DNA of 64,000 bases from RBG-16-57-9 sp964462185 (GCA_964462185.1 CAYWWV010000002.1:1-64000), one strand, 5' to 3'. Positions 8,854-18,377 are shown, counted from the stretch's first letter. Numbers and translations: made by a program. Notes: generated by a model not told the origin, from the letters alone.

Positions 8854-9162
8854 TCAGAGTCTGGTGAACTTTTGTACTCGGCTACCCTCCAGGGTCTCCC
8901 CCACGTATAGGTCGCCTCGGCTGTCGAAGCACACGCAGTGGGGGTTCAGGAAGAGGTCTTCCCCGCCCCAAGCATCCAAGTAGTTCCCCTCCCGGGAAAA
9001 GACCACCACCCTCCTCTCCCCCCTATTCAAGACATACACGTTGTCCTCCCCATCCACCGCCAGGCCCACCACGTGGCCGAAGGCCATCCCCTGGGGCAGC
9101 CTACCCCAACCAGGCTCCAAACTGTAGGAGGCCCCCGGCAGACTCAAGACCCTTTCACCCAT
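8854..9162 (-). CDS. shortened NHL-repeat protein
   Basis: NHL proteins of this type usually hold about 300 residues in a six-bladed propeller. This one has only about 102. The N-terminal part (GWGRLPQGMAFGHVVGLAVD, then NVYVLNRGERRVVVFSREGN) matches blade 1, and the C-terminal part (GDLYVGETLEGSRVQKFTRL) matches the last blade, so the middle blades are missing in frame. Whether it folds alone or oligomerises is unknown. The ATG at 9162 fits the family start; a GTG at 9198 would add 12 residues. Confidence 0.6.
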   Translation of the reverse strand: MGERVLSLPGASYSLEPGWGRLPQGMAFGHVVGLAVDGEDNVYVLNRGERRVVVFSREGNYLDAWGGEDLFLNPHCVCFDSRGDLYVGETLEGSRVQKFTRL

Positions 9163-9247
9163 GGGTAGAAGACGCCCCCTCTCGGATATAACAGACACCC
9201 CCTGGAAGGCTTATTTTACACCTATTCACCTATAGGTTACGGTAGAG

Positions 9248-10690
9248 ATGAAGGATAAGGCTTGGAGTTGGATCGATGAGCATAAGGACGAGTTCATCGA
9301 GGTAGCCGACAAGATTTGGGAGTATGCTGAGTATGGGCTCTGCGAGGATAAAAGCAGCGCCCTCATAGCCGAGAAGCTGAGGAAGTACGGCTTCAGGGTC
9401 CAGCACGGGGTGGCGGGTATGCCCACCGCCATCCTGGCGGAGTGGGGCGAGGGGAAGCCCATCATAGGCTTCCAGGGGGAGTACGACGCCCTCCCCGGCC
9501 TCAGCAACAAGCGGGTGCCCAGGAAGGAGCCCCTGGTGGAGGGGGGGATGGGCCACGGATGCGGCCACAACATCCACGGGACCACGGCCCTCGCCGCCGC
9601 CATAGCCGTGAAGGAGGTTATGGAGAAGGAGGGCCTGCCGGGCACCATCAGGTTCTACGGGACCCCCGCTGAGGAGAACTTCGGCGGAAAGGTCTTCATG
9701 GTTCTCCGGGGGCTCTACGACGACGCCGATGCCGTGCTGAGCCACCACCCTGGAGCCCTCAACGGCGCCAGCCTTTTCTCCAGCACGGCCACCTCGGGCA
9801 TCAGGTTCCACTTCCATGGGAAGACGGCTCACGCCGCTGGGAACCCGGAGATGGGCCGCAGCGCCCTGGACGCCGTGGAGCTGATGAACGTGGGGGTGAA
9901 CTATCTGAGGGAGCATGTGATCCAGGAGGCGCGGATCCACTATGTGATCGAGGAGGGCGGGGGGCAGCCCAACGTGGTGCCCGACTACGCCCGCAGCTGG
10001 TACTACATCAGGGCGCCCACCAGGGAACAACTGGACCCCATCATAGAACGGGTTAAGAAGATCGCCGAGGGGGCGGCCCTGATGACGGAGACCCGGCTAG
10101 AGATCGACCAGACTGGAGGCCTCTACAACCTCATACCCAACAGGCCCCTGGCCGAGCTGGTGGTCAAAAACATGAGGGAGATTGGGCCCCCCAAGTACAC
10201 CGAGGAGGAGCTGGAGTTCGCCAAGGAGATAGCCAAGACGGTGACCCCCGAACAGAAGGCGGCGGCCCTCCAAAAAGCCCAGGTCCCCAACTGGGAGAGA
10301 TACCTGGACAAGGTGATGGCCGACGATGTGTTGGACCCCTGGGGCGAGGGGAAGACCATGGCTGGGAGCACCGATGTGGCCGACGTCAGCTGGAAGGTGC
10401 CCACCATCGAGTTCGGGACGGCCTGCAACGTCTTGGGGGCCCCGGGACACAGCTGGCAGTTCGTCGCCTGCGCCGGCTCGGGCCTGGGCCACAAGAGCCT
10501 CCTCTTCGCAGCCAAGACCATGGCCGGGGCGGGCCTAGAGCTCCTAACCAACCCCAAACTACTGCAAGAGGTGAAGGAGGACCACAAGCGCCGGCTGGCC
10601 GGAAAGACCTACAAGCCGGTGGTGGACCCGGCCTCGGAGCCCCCCCTGGAGCTGGCCCGGGAGACGGCTAAGAAGCTGACGGGGGGCTAG
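9248..10690 (+). CDS. M20 family amidohydrolase (AbgB-like), copy 2
   Basis: A 480-residue paralog of the 6377-7825 gene with the same metal-site motifs (QGEYDALPG, MGHGCGHNIHG, TPAEENFGG) and lid domain. A box A (TTATTTTACAC, about 9211-9221) lies about 30 bases before the ATG, consistent with a leaderless or short-leader transcript. Bases 9818-10018 are identical to copy 1, while both flanks diverge. The 3' end overlaps the convergent dipeptidase by four bases. The two copies probably act on different N-acyl or peptide substrates. Confidence 0.91.
   Translation: MKDKAWSWIDEHKDEFIEVADKIWEYAEYGLCEDKSSALIAEKLRKYGFRVQHGVAGMPTAILAEWGEGKPIIGFQGEYDALPGLSNKRVPRKEPLVEGGMGHGCGHNIHGTTALAAAIAVKEVMEKEGLPGTIRFYGTPAEENFGGKVFMVLRGLYDDADAVLSHHPGALNGASLFSSTATSGIRFHFHGKTAHAAGNPEMGRSALDAVELMNVGVNYLREHVIQEARIHYVIEEGGGQPNVVPDYARSWYYIRAPTREQLDPIIERVKKIAEGAALMTETRLEIDQTGGLYNLIPNRPLAELVVKNMREIGPPKYTEEELEFAKEIAKTVTPEQKAAALQKAQVPNWERYLDKVMADDVLDPWGEGKTMAGSTDVADVSWKVPTIEFGTACNVLGAPGHSWQFVACAGSGLGHKSLLFAAKTMAGAGLELLTNPKLLQEVKEDHKRRLAGKTYKPVVDPASEPPLELARETAKKLTGG
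9818..10018. repeat. 201-base identical tract, copy 2
   Basis: Partner of the tract at 6950-7150, in the same orientation and 2868 bases downstream. See that entry for the comparison. Confidence 0.97.
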
Positions 10691-11943
10691 TCCCACACCT
10701 TTTTCACCAGGCGGAGGCCGTTTAGCCCCGCCACCTTCCTGATCTCCTGGTCGCTGTACCCGTTTTTAACCATCCAGCGCACCACGTTGGGTAGGCACTC
10801 GCTGGGGTTCTCCATCCCCCTCACATACCTCAGCCTCCTCAAGGCCTCCACATCCATGTCGATGCCCAGATACCTGCCCTCGCCCCCCTGCCCCGGCCTC
10901 TCGTAGTGGCCCAGCCCCAGGGAGCCACTCCTCTCCAGGTTCACCAAGTACATCCCCACATGGTCCCCATAGTTGGAGTCGGGGCCGCAACCCACATGGT
11001 CGATGCCCACCAAGTCTATGCAGTACTCCACGTGCTCCATGTAGCTGTCGATGCTGTGGAGGGGGTGCTTCTCCGTGGCCGTCAGGTTTGGGGCGGCCTC
11101 GATGGCGAACACGCCCCCCCTCTCAGCCAAGGCCTGGATGACCTCGTCGGGGAACATGCGGCGGGTGGGGGTGAGGGCCCGGGCGCCGGCGTGGCTTATT
11201 ATTATGGGGTCTTTGCTGAGCTCGATGACCTCTAGGGCCGTCTGGTCGCTGGTGTGGCTCACATCCACCAGGAGGCCCAGCTTGTTCATGCGCACCAAGG
11301 CGTCGTATCCGAAGTCGGTCAACCCCCCGTCCAGGTGCTCCTTGAGGCCGCTCCCCAGCATATTGGACTCGCTGTAGTTGATGCCCATGCTGCGAACCCC
11401 CAACCCGTAGAGGATGTCCAGCCTGTCCACCTCATTCTCTATGCAGCTGGCCGACTCCAAGACGGCCACCCAGGCCACCCTCCCCTCCCGGTGGGCCAAC
11501 TCGATGTCCCCAGCCTTCTTACAGTGGACCAGGGTCTCCTGGTGGGCTATGTCGCAGAGCCTCATCCCCAGGTCGTGAATGGTGCTGTTCCAGTCCCACC
11601 CGTGCTTGGTGTTGATGAAGCTGCTGCCATCCATCATGTTGTCGAAGACGCAGTCCAACCCGCTGGAGGCCAAGGCCTGGTAAGCCAGAAAGTTTCGGCC
11701 CTCCCGATCCATCTCCCTGATCTCGGCGGGGTCCTCGGGGCTGATGTCGGGGTGGGCGTGGAGGTCGATGATGATGCTGGACTCCATCAGCTCCTCGAAC
11801 CTCTCCTCCTCGGCGCCGCTGAGGGGAACGGGCTCCCACCACTCTGGGACTATGGGGCTGCGGAGCTTGAAGACCCGGTAGTCCCTCCCAGGCTCCAAAT
11901 ACTGGTAGGCCTGGTAGCCATGGTAAACCTTCCTCCTACCCAT
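10687..11943 (-). CDS. M19 membrane dipeptidase-like protein
   Basis: The 418-residue amidohydrolase-superfamily protein matches renal/membrane dipeptidases, zinc enzymes that split dipeptides. Seen: the first metal motif DLHAHPD (residues 60-66), an E in V-L-E-S-A-S, D-V-S-H-T-S-D, S-H-A-G-A-R and G-I-D-H-V-G-C-G-P-D. The first motif reads HxH rather than the HxD usual in the classic enzymes. No signal peptide is visible, so it should be cytoplasmic. It sits tail to tail with the second M20 gene. Confidence 0.88.
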   Translation of the reverse strand: MGRRKVYHGYQAYQYLEPGRDYRVFKLRSPIVPEWWEPVPLSGAEEERFEELMESSIIIDLHAHPDISPEDPAEIREMDREGRNFLAYQALASSGLDCVFDNMMDGSSFINTKHGWDWNSTIHDLGMRLCDIAHQETLVHCKKAGDIELAHREGRVAWVAVLESASCIENEVDRLDILYGLGVRSMGINYSESNMLGSGLKEHLDGGLTDFGYDALVRMNKLGLLVDVSHTSDQTALEVIELSKDPIIISHAGARALTPTRRMFPDEVIQALAERGGVFAIEAAPNLTATEKHPLHSIDSYMEHVEYCIDLVGIDHVGCGPDSNYGDHVGMYLVNLERSGSLGLGHYERPGQGGEGRYLGIDMDVEALRRLRYVRGMENPSECLPNVVRWMVKNGYSDQEIRKVAGLNGLRLVKKVWD

Positions 11944-12024
11944 GAAAACCGGTTAAACCCAGGAAGCCCACCTATTTAACACCCCCCTTAAAAACCCGTG
12001 AACCCACTATGCTCTGAGCCAAAA

Positions 12025-12327
12025 ATGGTATCAGATGTTAGGATAACGGTGGTGGCCAAGCTCAGGCCCGGGGAGGTCTTCGAGGAGCTGGCAGTCGACT
12101 CGGTGAACCCCTTCTGCGACATGGTGGAGACGGGGCGGACCTACGTGAGTAAGGGGCTGGGGATGCCGGAGGGCTTCTGCAGCTGGGCCTGGGCCGACAT
12201 CCAGAGGGACGTGGCCCACCTGGCCCTGGGGGGAGACTTCCCCTGGATAAAGAAAGCCGGCAGCATGGTGAGCTGCTGCACCGACGGCCTCCGCCCCGTG
12301 GTCTTCAAGCTGGAAAGAGTCGAGTAG
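12025..12327 (+). CDS. TIGR04076 family small protein
   Basis: A 100-residue protein with the hallmarks of the TIGR04076 family: a conserved N-P-F-C segment, P-E-G-F-C-S-W-A-W-A-D-I, G-G-D-F-P-W and the C-terminal C-C-T-D-G-L-R-P-V-V-F motif. The function is unknown; the conserved cysteines suggest metal or cofactor binding. A TTAAAAA box about 33 bases before the ATG at 12025 supports this start over a GTG nine codons upstream. A second family member lies at 43323-43580. Confidence 0.8.
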   Translation: MVSDVRITVVAKLRPGEVFEELAVDSVNPFCDMVETGRTYVSKGLGMPEGFCSWAWADIQRDVAHLALGGDFPWIKKAGSMVSCCTDGLRPVVFKLERVE

Positions 12328-12543
12328 ACCCAGAGCCCCACAAACCCATCCACCAAGCCTATCCCGGGGTCTAGGGTTGCTGGGCGGGCTGGTCTCCCAT
12401 ACATGGCGGGCCGTAGGTTTGTAGACCCCCCTGAGCCCCCAAACCCGGGGAAGGGGGCTTAGACCCTATGGTTGGTGTGTAGAGGGGTTGCTGCCGTAAC
12501 TGGGGTGTTCTTCCCGGTGTTGTAAAAAAGCCGGTCCCTGGGG
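12328..12543. other. intergenic segment, nothing recognised
   Basis: About 216 bases between the TIGR04076 gene and the convergent aminotransferase. It is GC-rich with short G/C runs and includes TTGTAAAAAAG near 12520, which could act in termination. No ORF with supporting features, no tRNA and no clear repeat was seen; a 13-base match (CCCAAACCCGGGG) to 37499-37511 is too short to mean much. Confidence 0.4.
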
Positions 12544-13746
12544 TCAGGGGACGGTTGGGGGTGCCTGGGGCGGGAGGTTCTTGATGAACCTCTCCAAGCG
12601 GTTGCAGGCCTCCTCCAGATCCTCGATGGGCCTCACCATGGCGAACCGGATGTGGCCCTCCCCCATCTCGCCGTACGCCGAGCCAGGGGCGCATCTGACC
12701 TTCTCCTTCATGAAGAGGTCCATGGCGAACTTCATGCTGGGGATGCCCAGGCTGCTGATGTCGGGGAACAGGTAGAAGGCGCCCTCGGGCTCCACGCATT
12801 TGACGCCCTCTATCTCGTTGAGCCTGGACACCATGAACTTTATCCGCTTCTGGTAGGCCTTCCGCATCTCCTCCACGAAGTCCCACCCCTCCTCCAGGGC
12901 CTTGATGGCTGCCTTCTGGAAGGGGACGGGGACGCTGCAGATGCCCACCGGCACCGCATTAACCAGCTTCATCAACTCGGGGCCCGCGATGATGTATCCC
13001 GCCCTGCAGCCCGTCCAGGCGAAGGTCTTGCTGAAGCTCATCAAAACCATGGTCCTATCCCACATCCCCGGCTTGTCGATGATAGTCTCATGCTTCCGCC
13101 CCCCCCAGATGAACTCGGTGTATATCTCGTCGCTTATGGCCAGGATGTCGTGCTCCACGCATATCTCGGCCAGCCTCTCCAGCTCCTCCTTGGTCCACAC
13201 CGTCCCCGTGGGGTTGTCGGGGGTGCAGAAGAGGACGGCCTTGGTGTGGTCGGTGATGGCCGCCTCGATGTTGGCCATGTCTGGGCGGAACCTTCCCTCC
13301 CGGTCCTTGAGCTGCTTGGCCCTCACCATCTTAGCCCCAAAATATGCCAGGGGGCTGGAGTACCCCGTGTAAGCGGGGTCCAAGACTATGATCTCGTCGC
13401 CGGGGTTCAATATGGCGCCGAAGGCCTGGAAGATGGCTTGGCTCCCCCCGCTGGTGATGAGGACTTGGGTGGAGGGGTCTATCTCCACTCCGTACTTGGA
13501 GTAGTACTTGGCTATGGCCTCCTTGAAGTCGGGCTCCCCAGTGAAGCTGTAGTGGGTGTGCCCAGCCTTCATGGCCTCGTACACGGCCTTGTTGATGAAC
13601 TCGGGCTGGTTGAAGTCGGGGTCCCCCGCCCCCAGGTTTATCAAGCCCTCCACCTGGCCCACGGCCGCCCTGGTCATACTACCCGCCGATTTGAGGAGGT
13701 CCAAGACCTCCTTCTTGGCGAACTTCTCCACAGTCATCTCAACCAC
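12544..13746 (-). CDS. class I/II aminotransferase (aspartate aminotransferase-like)
   Basis: The 400-residue fold-type I PLP enzyme has L-G-A-G-D-P-D-F at the N-terminus, the N-P-T-G-T-V motif, the D-E-I-Y cofactor contact, the Schiff-base lysine in SFSKTFAWTGCRAGY, and a C-terminal R-F-A-M arginine that binds the substrate carboxylate. It converts an amino acid to its 2-oxo acid. A TTATAAAA box at 13773-13780 lies inside the end of the upstream carboxypeptidase gene, about 30 bases before the GTG start (an ATG lies three codons on), giving it its own promoter. Confidence 0.92.
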   Translation of the reverse strand: MVEMTVEKFAKKEVLDLLKSAGSMTRAAVGQVEGLINLGAGDPDFNQPEFINKAVYEAMKAGHTHYSFTGEPDFKEAIAKYYSKYGVEIDPSTQVLITSGGSQAIFQAFGAILNPGDEIIVLDPAYTGYSSPLAYFGAKMVRAKQLKDREGRFRPDMANIEAAITDHTKAVLFCTPDNPTGTVWTKEELERLAEICVEHDILAISDEIYTEFIWGGRKHETIIDKPGMWDRTMVLMSFSKTFAWTGCRAGYIIAGPELMKLVNAVPVGICSVPVPFQKAAIKALEEGWDFVEEMRKAYQKRIKFMVSRLNEIEGVKCVEPEGAFYLFPDISSLGIPSMKFAMDLFMKEKVRCAPGSAYGEMGEGHIRFAMVRPIEDLEEACNRLERFIKNLPPQAPPTVP

Positions 13747-13771
13747 GAATCCTTTAGCCTACACAGACTTA

Positions 13772-16318
13772 TTATAAAACCCATTCGGTCTCCCCCATGG
13801 CTGGGGGGGTGAGGGCGTTGAAGAAGAGCTTGAAGGTGGCGTCGGTCTGGGCCCTCATCTGGGGCTGGAAGCCGTAGAGAACCACCCTGCCCCCACCCAT
13901 CTTTGCCTCCACCAGGGCCGCCTTCCCAGCCAAATACTTCTCGCCCGTGAGCCAACCACTCTCCATGATGTGCCTCTCAGGGTAGCTCAGAACTACCTGG
14001 TAGTCCTCATTGTTCACCCGGGGCTTGACGGCGAAGGCAGGGTGGTTGCGGAAGACGACGAGCAGGTCCTCCTGGACCCCCCATGCAAGGGGGTGGCTCT
14101 TGTTGACCTCCACGTGTAGGGTGCTTCCAGGGCAGGTAAACTCCTTGGGATTCAAGTCCTTCAACACGTTTTCAATGGGCAGACCCAGCTCCTCTATGGC
14201 GAAGTTGCTGCTCTCACCCAGGCAGATGAGGGTTCCCCCTCCCTCCACGTAGGCCTTGAGTCTCTCCACACCCTTCTGGCCGAAGCCGCTGCGGTATTCC
14301 TCGGGGTAGTTGGGCATGGTGAATCCTCCCCCCCACCTCCTCTCAAAGTAGTCCTCCAATCCCTCGCCCAGGAGGAACTCCTTGGCGTCGCTGGGGAGGA
14401 CGAGGGCGTCAAACCTGTCCAGCCTACTCCTCAAAACCTGTTGGTCTCTGACGGTGCGGTAGCGGTAGCGGTACTGCTCCAAGAGCCACCTGGTCCAGCC
14501 CTCATCGGTGTTCCCCCCGTAGTACCGCTGGTAGACACCTATGTTGAGGAGCCGAGTTGGGCGGCTTTCCACCCCCCTGGGGGCGGGCTGGAAGGAGACA
14601 TGGCACCTCCGGGCCACCCTCCTAAGCTCCTCCTCCACCCCCGCGGCCTGGGGGATGTGGAAGCTCCCCGCCGGGAGCTCTCCAAGGGGCTCCCGCAGCC
14701 TCCCCACCTGGACCCCCTTCCTCAGGAGCCTGTTGGCGGCCTCGAAGCTGGCGTTGGGCCGGCAGTCCAGGAGCCAGCCCCCCTCCCCGGCCTCGGAGAC
14801 CCTGCCCCTGGGGAGCCTCACCTGCGCCACATCCTCGAAGCTCCCCTCGAAGGCCTTGGAGACCTCGTGAACCCTCACCCCCATAAACTCGGCCACGGTG
14901 TAGGTGGAGAGGTCGTAGGGGGTTATGGGGGTGCCGTCGGGCCTAAAGCTGTGGGGGCCCAGGTGGTAGAAGGTTCTCTTGAGGAGGCTCACCACGTAGG
15001 GCCTGCAGTGCTGGCTGGCCAAAACCAGGTAGGTGCCCCTGGGGTAGTCCACCCCCCCAGCCCTGAAACCCTTGAGGCTCCTCTTCACCTCCACCCCCAT
15101 CTCAACCAGCTTCCTCACCAGCTTCAACATGGTGAGGGGGTCGTGCTGGTCCGGCTTGAACACAAAGGCGTAGGGGGGCTCCTCCAACCCCTTCTTGATG
15201 CTGTTGCTGGCTTTGAGGTACATATTCCAGAGCACCTGCTGCTTGAAGGCGGCCGCAGCCCTCAGGGTGGCTAACGCGCTTATTTTCTGCTGTTCCACTA
15301 TGTCCCTGAGCCTCCACCACCCCCCGGGCCAGGGGTGGGGGAAGCCCATCTGGGTGCGGTACTCGGGTCGGCCCCTCCTGCTGGGCCTCAACTGGTGGCG
15401 GTGTATGTATATGGGTGTGGCCAGCTTGGCGCTTGCCGACTCGGTGAGCATCCCGCAGATGTTGTGCCAGCAGGGGACGTAGTTGAAGGTGGGCATGAAC
15501 TCCCCAGGGTAGGTGGCGTTGGACTCCACACCCGTCTTCCCCTCGGCCTCCAGTAGGACGTGGGTTAGGCCCCCGTATAGCTCCTGCTCCGTCCAGACCA
15601 GGGGGTCCACCTTCTCGTCCACGGGGTTGGCGAAGGGGGGGATGTAGAACCGGGCTCCGTAGCTGCCCATGTGGTGGTAGTCGATGTAGGCCTGGGGGCT
15701 CCACTCCCGGTAGAGGACTCGGGAGACCATCTGGCTCTCCACCATGTTGTTGTGGATGGCGTCCCGGTTGTTGTCGTGGCCACAGTATTTATGGTAGAGC
15801 CATGGGGGGCTGCACCCCTCGTACTCTGTGCCCAGGTATTTCTCGTAGAAGTCCACCACCATCAACTGGCCGTCGGGGTTGAAGCAGGGGAACAAGAGCA
15901 ACACCACCTTCTCCAACACCTCCTCGTACTGGGGCTGGGTGGCCAGCTCCCATGCCAGCTCGGGGGCCATCTGGGTGCCCCCCACCTCGGTGGCGTGGAT
16001 ACTCATGGTCATGGCCACAACGGCCGCCCCACGCTCCACCAAATCCTCGATCTCCTCCCTGGAGGCCCCCCGGGGGTGGGCCAGCCTCCAGCTTATCTCC
16101 CTGAGTTCCTCCAGCCTCCCCATATTTCTCTCAGAGGTTATGACTGCGAGGAGGAAGGGGTTGCCCTCGGTGCTCTTCCCCAGCTCCTCCACCTTGACCT
16201 TGGGGGACTGGTCCAACAGCCAGAAATACTCCACGATCCTGTCCCATGGGGCCAGCCTCCGGTCGGCCCCCATCTCGTGTCCGAAGAACTCTTGGGGTGA
16301 AGGTATGGTCTCAGACAT
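13772..16318 (-). CDS. M14 family zinc carboxypeptidase-like protein
   Basis: The 848-residue protein carries an M14 catalytic domain near its N-terminus: the zinc motif H108-A-T-E111 (MSIHATEVGG), the substrate-binding N-R-D-A segment and a third histidine region (DYHHMGSYG). The C-terminal third, from about residue 640, resembles a class I glutamine amidotransferase-like sensor domain of the kind attached to other large M14 proteins. No signal peptide is obvious, so the protein may be cytoplasmic. It diverges from the first S9 peptidase across an 82-base promoter region. Confidence 0.85.
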   Translation of the reverse strand: MSETIPSPQEFFGHEMGADRRLAPWDRIVEYFWLLDQSPKVKVEELGKSTEGNPFLLAVITSERNMGRLEELREISWRLAHPRGASREEIEDLVERGAAVVAMTMSIHATEVGGTQMAPELAWELATQPQYEEVLEKVVLLLFPCFNPDGQLMVVDFYEKYLGTEYEGCSPPWLYHKYCGHDNNRDAIHNNMVESQMVSRVLYREWSPQAYIDYHHMGSYGARFYIPPFANPVDEKVDPLVWTEQELYGGLTHVLLEAEGKTGVESNATYPGEFMPTFNYVPCWHNICGMLTESASAKLATPIYIHRHQLRPSRRGRPEYRTQMGFPHPWPGGWWRLRDIVEQQKISALATLRAAAAFKQQVLWNMYLKASNSIKKGLEEPPYAFVFKPDQHDPLTMLKLVRKLVEMGVEVKRSLKGFRAGGVDYPRGTYLVLASQHCRPYVVSLLKRTFYHLGPHSFRPDGTPITPYDLSTYTVAEFMGVRVHEVSKAFEGSFEDVAQVRLPRGRVSEAGEGGWLLDCRPNASFEAANRLLRKGVQVGRLREPLGELPAGSFHIPQAAGVEEELRRVARRCHVSFQPAPRGVESRPTRLLNIGVYQRYYGGNTDEGWTRWLLEQYRYRYRTVRDQQVLRSRLDRFDALVLPSDAKEFLLGEGLEDYFERRWGGGFTMPNYPEEYRSGFGQKGVERLKAYVEGGGTLICLGESSNFAIEELGLPIENVLKDLNPKEFTCPGSTLHVEVNKSHPLAWGVQEDLLVVFRNHPAFAVKPRVNNEDYQVVLSYPERHIMESGWLTGEKYLAGKAALVEAKMGGGRVVLYGFQPQMRAQTDATFKLFFNALTPPAMGETEWVL

Positions 16319-16372
16319 GATTTAACTTAGTTTGAATTATTTAAAAGCCGCTCCTTGGTGTGGCTTAAAACG

Positions 16373-16378
16373 TTTTAA
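16373..16378 (+). promoter_or_regulatory. box A of the first S9 peptidase
   Basis: TTTTAA, centred 26 bases before the ATG at 16401. This spacing predicts a leaderless transcript and rules against the longer reading frame that begins at 16332. Confidence 0.7.
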
Positions 16379-16400
16379 CGACTTGAGCCCACTACTAGGC

Positions 16401-18377
16401 ATGGCTGAGAGAGGCGTTAAACCCGAGGATTTGGGGAGGTTCGTCTTTGTATCCGACCCCCAGGTGAGCCCCGACGGCAGCCGGGTGGCCTACGTCCACA
16501 CCAGGGTGGACATGAGGGGGGACGACTACATCAAACATATTTGGATGTACGATGTGGAGGGGGGGAGGCACACCCAGTTCACTTATGGCCCAGGGAAGGA
16601 CTCCAACCCCCGGTGGAGCCCGAAGGGGGATAGGCTCCTCTTCCTCAGCTCGGGGCGGCGGCCCGACGCCAAGAACCAGCTCTACGTGATTCCAGCCGAT
16701 GGGGGGGAGGCCCGGCTGGTTGCTGAGGTGGAGACGGGGGTCCAGGGGCCCAGGTGGAGCCCCGATGGCCGCCGCATCCTCTTCTCCAGCAGGACCTGGG
16801 AGCCGGAGAAGCCCAAGAGCGACGTGGTGGTGGTTAGAAGGCTCTTCTACAAGCTGAATGGAGTGGGGCTCTTCCCCGGGAAGAGGGTGCACCTCTTCAC
16901 CGTCCCCGCTCGGGGGGGCAAGCCCAAACAGCTAACCCGGGGGGAGTTCGATGTGGCCGCCTACGACTGGGGGCCCCGTGGAGTGGAGGTGGCCTACGCC
17001 ACCAACAAGGAGCCCAACCAAGACCGCACCCACGTGAAGGACATCTACGTGGCGTCGCTTAGGGGCGGAGAGCACAGGAGGCTAACCTGGGGGAGCCACG
17101 ACATCGCGGCCCTGTCCTGGAGCCGCCACGGGTTGGCCTACGTCGGACACGACTTCCACGCCCGGGGCGCCACCAACCAGGAGCTTTGGCTGTTGAGGGA
17201 GGGGGAGGAACCCCTATGCCTCACGTCGGCGTGGGACAGGAGCCTGGGCCGGGGCATAGGCAGCGACCTCCGTGTGGCCACCCCCAACGAGGGCCCAGTG
17301 TGGGGGCCCCAGGGGGAGGCGCTCTACTTCCTCACGGGGGAGGTGCCCCACAGCAGCATATACAAGGTGGCGGTGGACGGCGGAGAGGTCACCAGGCTCA
17401 CCAGCGGGGTGACCGTAGACGGCTTCAGCTACTCCGCCGACTTCCAGCGCCTGGCCTACGTAGCCATGACGGCCACCGAGCCCAACGAGCTATACGTGGA
17501 CGGGGAGAAGGCCTCCCACTTCAACTCCCGGCTCCTCGGCTCCCTCGCCCTATCCAAACCCGAGGAATACCTTTGGGTCAACGAGAGGGGTGAGAAGATC
17601 CACGGCTGGGTGATGAGGCCTGTGGGGTTCCGGGAGGGGGAGAGCTACCCCTGCATCCTGGAGATCCACGGGGGCCCTCTGGGGATCTACGGTGACGGCA
17701 TATACCAGGAGTTCCAGGTGTTGGCCTCGGCGGGATACGCCGTAATCTACACCAACCCCAGGGGCAGCGCCGGTTACGGCGAGGAATACGCCTCCACCCT
17801 CAACGGGAGACACGGCACCGTCGACTACAAGGACTTGATGGACTTCGTCGACGACGCCCTGGAGCGGTTCGGCTTTATCGACGGCTCCCGGCTGGGGGTC
17901 ACGGGGGGGAGCTACGGGGGGTACCTCACCAACTGGATCATCACCCAGACCAACAGGTTCAAGGCCGCCGTGGCCTGCAGGAGCACCTGCAACCGCCACA
18001 GCCACCACGGCTACAGCGACCTGGGCTTCAAGCACGGCGAGTCGGGGAACATGGGCTACCCGTGGAGGGACGAGGAGAAGCTGCTGGCCCAGAGCCCCAT
18101 CCGCTACGCGGCCAACGCCAAGACACCCCTCCTCCTCATCCACAGCGAGAACGACCTCCGGTGCACCATCCAGCAAGCCGAGGAGTTCTTCGTCGCCCTC
18201 AAGGAGGTGGGCTGCCAGGTGGAGCTGGTCCGGTTCCCCGGGGAGAACCACGAGCTGAGCAGGAGCGGCAAGCCCAAACACAGGGTGGAGCGCCTCCAAC
18301 ACATCCTCAGGTGGTTCAACCAACACCTGAAGCCCCTTGGAACCACCAGCGAAGAAGCCGAGACCACCCCCAGCTAG
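16401..18377 (+). CDS. S9 family prolyl oligopeptidase/acylaminoacyl peptidase, copy 1
   Basis: About 658 residues: a seven-bladed beta-propeller with TolB-like repeats (S-P-D-G, W-S-P-D-G-R-R) followed by an alpha/beta hydrolase domain. The triad is visible: serine in G-G-S-Y-G-G-Y, aspartate in S-E-N-D-L-R and histidine in G-E-N-H-E-L. These enzymes cut short peptides or remove blocked N-terminal residues. The start at 16401 is chosen because of the box A spacing and because it aligns with the paralog at 20622. It shares several DNA blocks with that paralog, including 91 identical bases near the end. Confidence 0.93.
   Translation: MAERGVKPEDLGRFVFVSDPQVSPDGSRVAYVHTRVDMRGDDYIKHIWMYDVEGGRHTQFTYGPGKDSNPRWSPKGDRLLFLSSGRRPDAKNQLYVIPADGGEARLVAEVETGVQGPRWSPDGRRILFSSRTWEPEKPKSDVVVVRRLFYKLNGVGLFPGKRVHLFTVPARGGKPKQLTRGEFDVAAYDWGPRGVEVAYATNKEPNQDRTHVKDIYVASLRGGEHRRLTWGSHDIAALSWSRHGLAYVGHDFHARGATNQELWLLREGEEPLCLTSAWDRSLGRGIGSDLRVATPNEGPVWGPQGEALYFLTGEVPHSSIYKVAVDGGEVTRLTSGVTVDGFSYSADFQRLAYVAMTATEPNELYVDGEKASHFNSRLLGSLALSKPEEYLWVNERGEKIHGWVMRPVGFREGESYPCILEIHGGPLGIYGDGIYQEFQVLASAGYAVIYTNPRGSAGYGEEYASTLNGRHGTVDYKDLMDFVDDALERFGFIDGSRLGVTGGSYGGYLTNWIITQTNRFKAAVACRSTCNRHSHHGYSDLGFKHGESGNMGYPWRDEEKLLAQSPIRYAANAKTPLLLIHSENDLRCTIQQAEEFFVALKEVGCQVELVRFPGENHELSRSGKPKHRVERLQHILRWFNQHLKPLGTTSEEAETTPS
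18229..18319. repeat. 91-base identical tract in S9 copy 1
   Basis: Identical to 22474-22564 at every base, direct orientation. It encodes the catalytic-histidine region (GENHELSRSG to LQHILRWF). Confidence 0.96.

Noticed and set aside
12652..13812. 386-codon plus-strand open frame opposite the aminotransferase
   Set aside because: It is antisense to a complete conserved enzyme and has no recognisable motif; such frames are common in GC-rich DNA.
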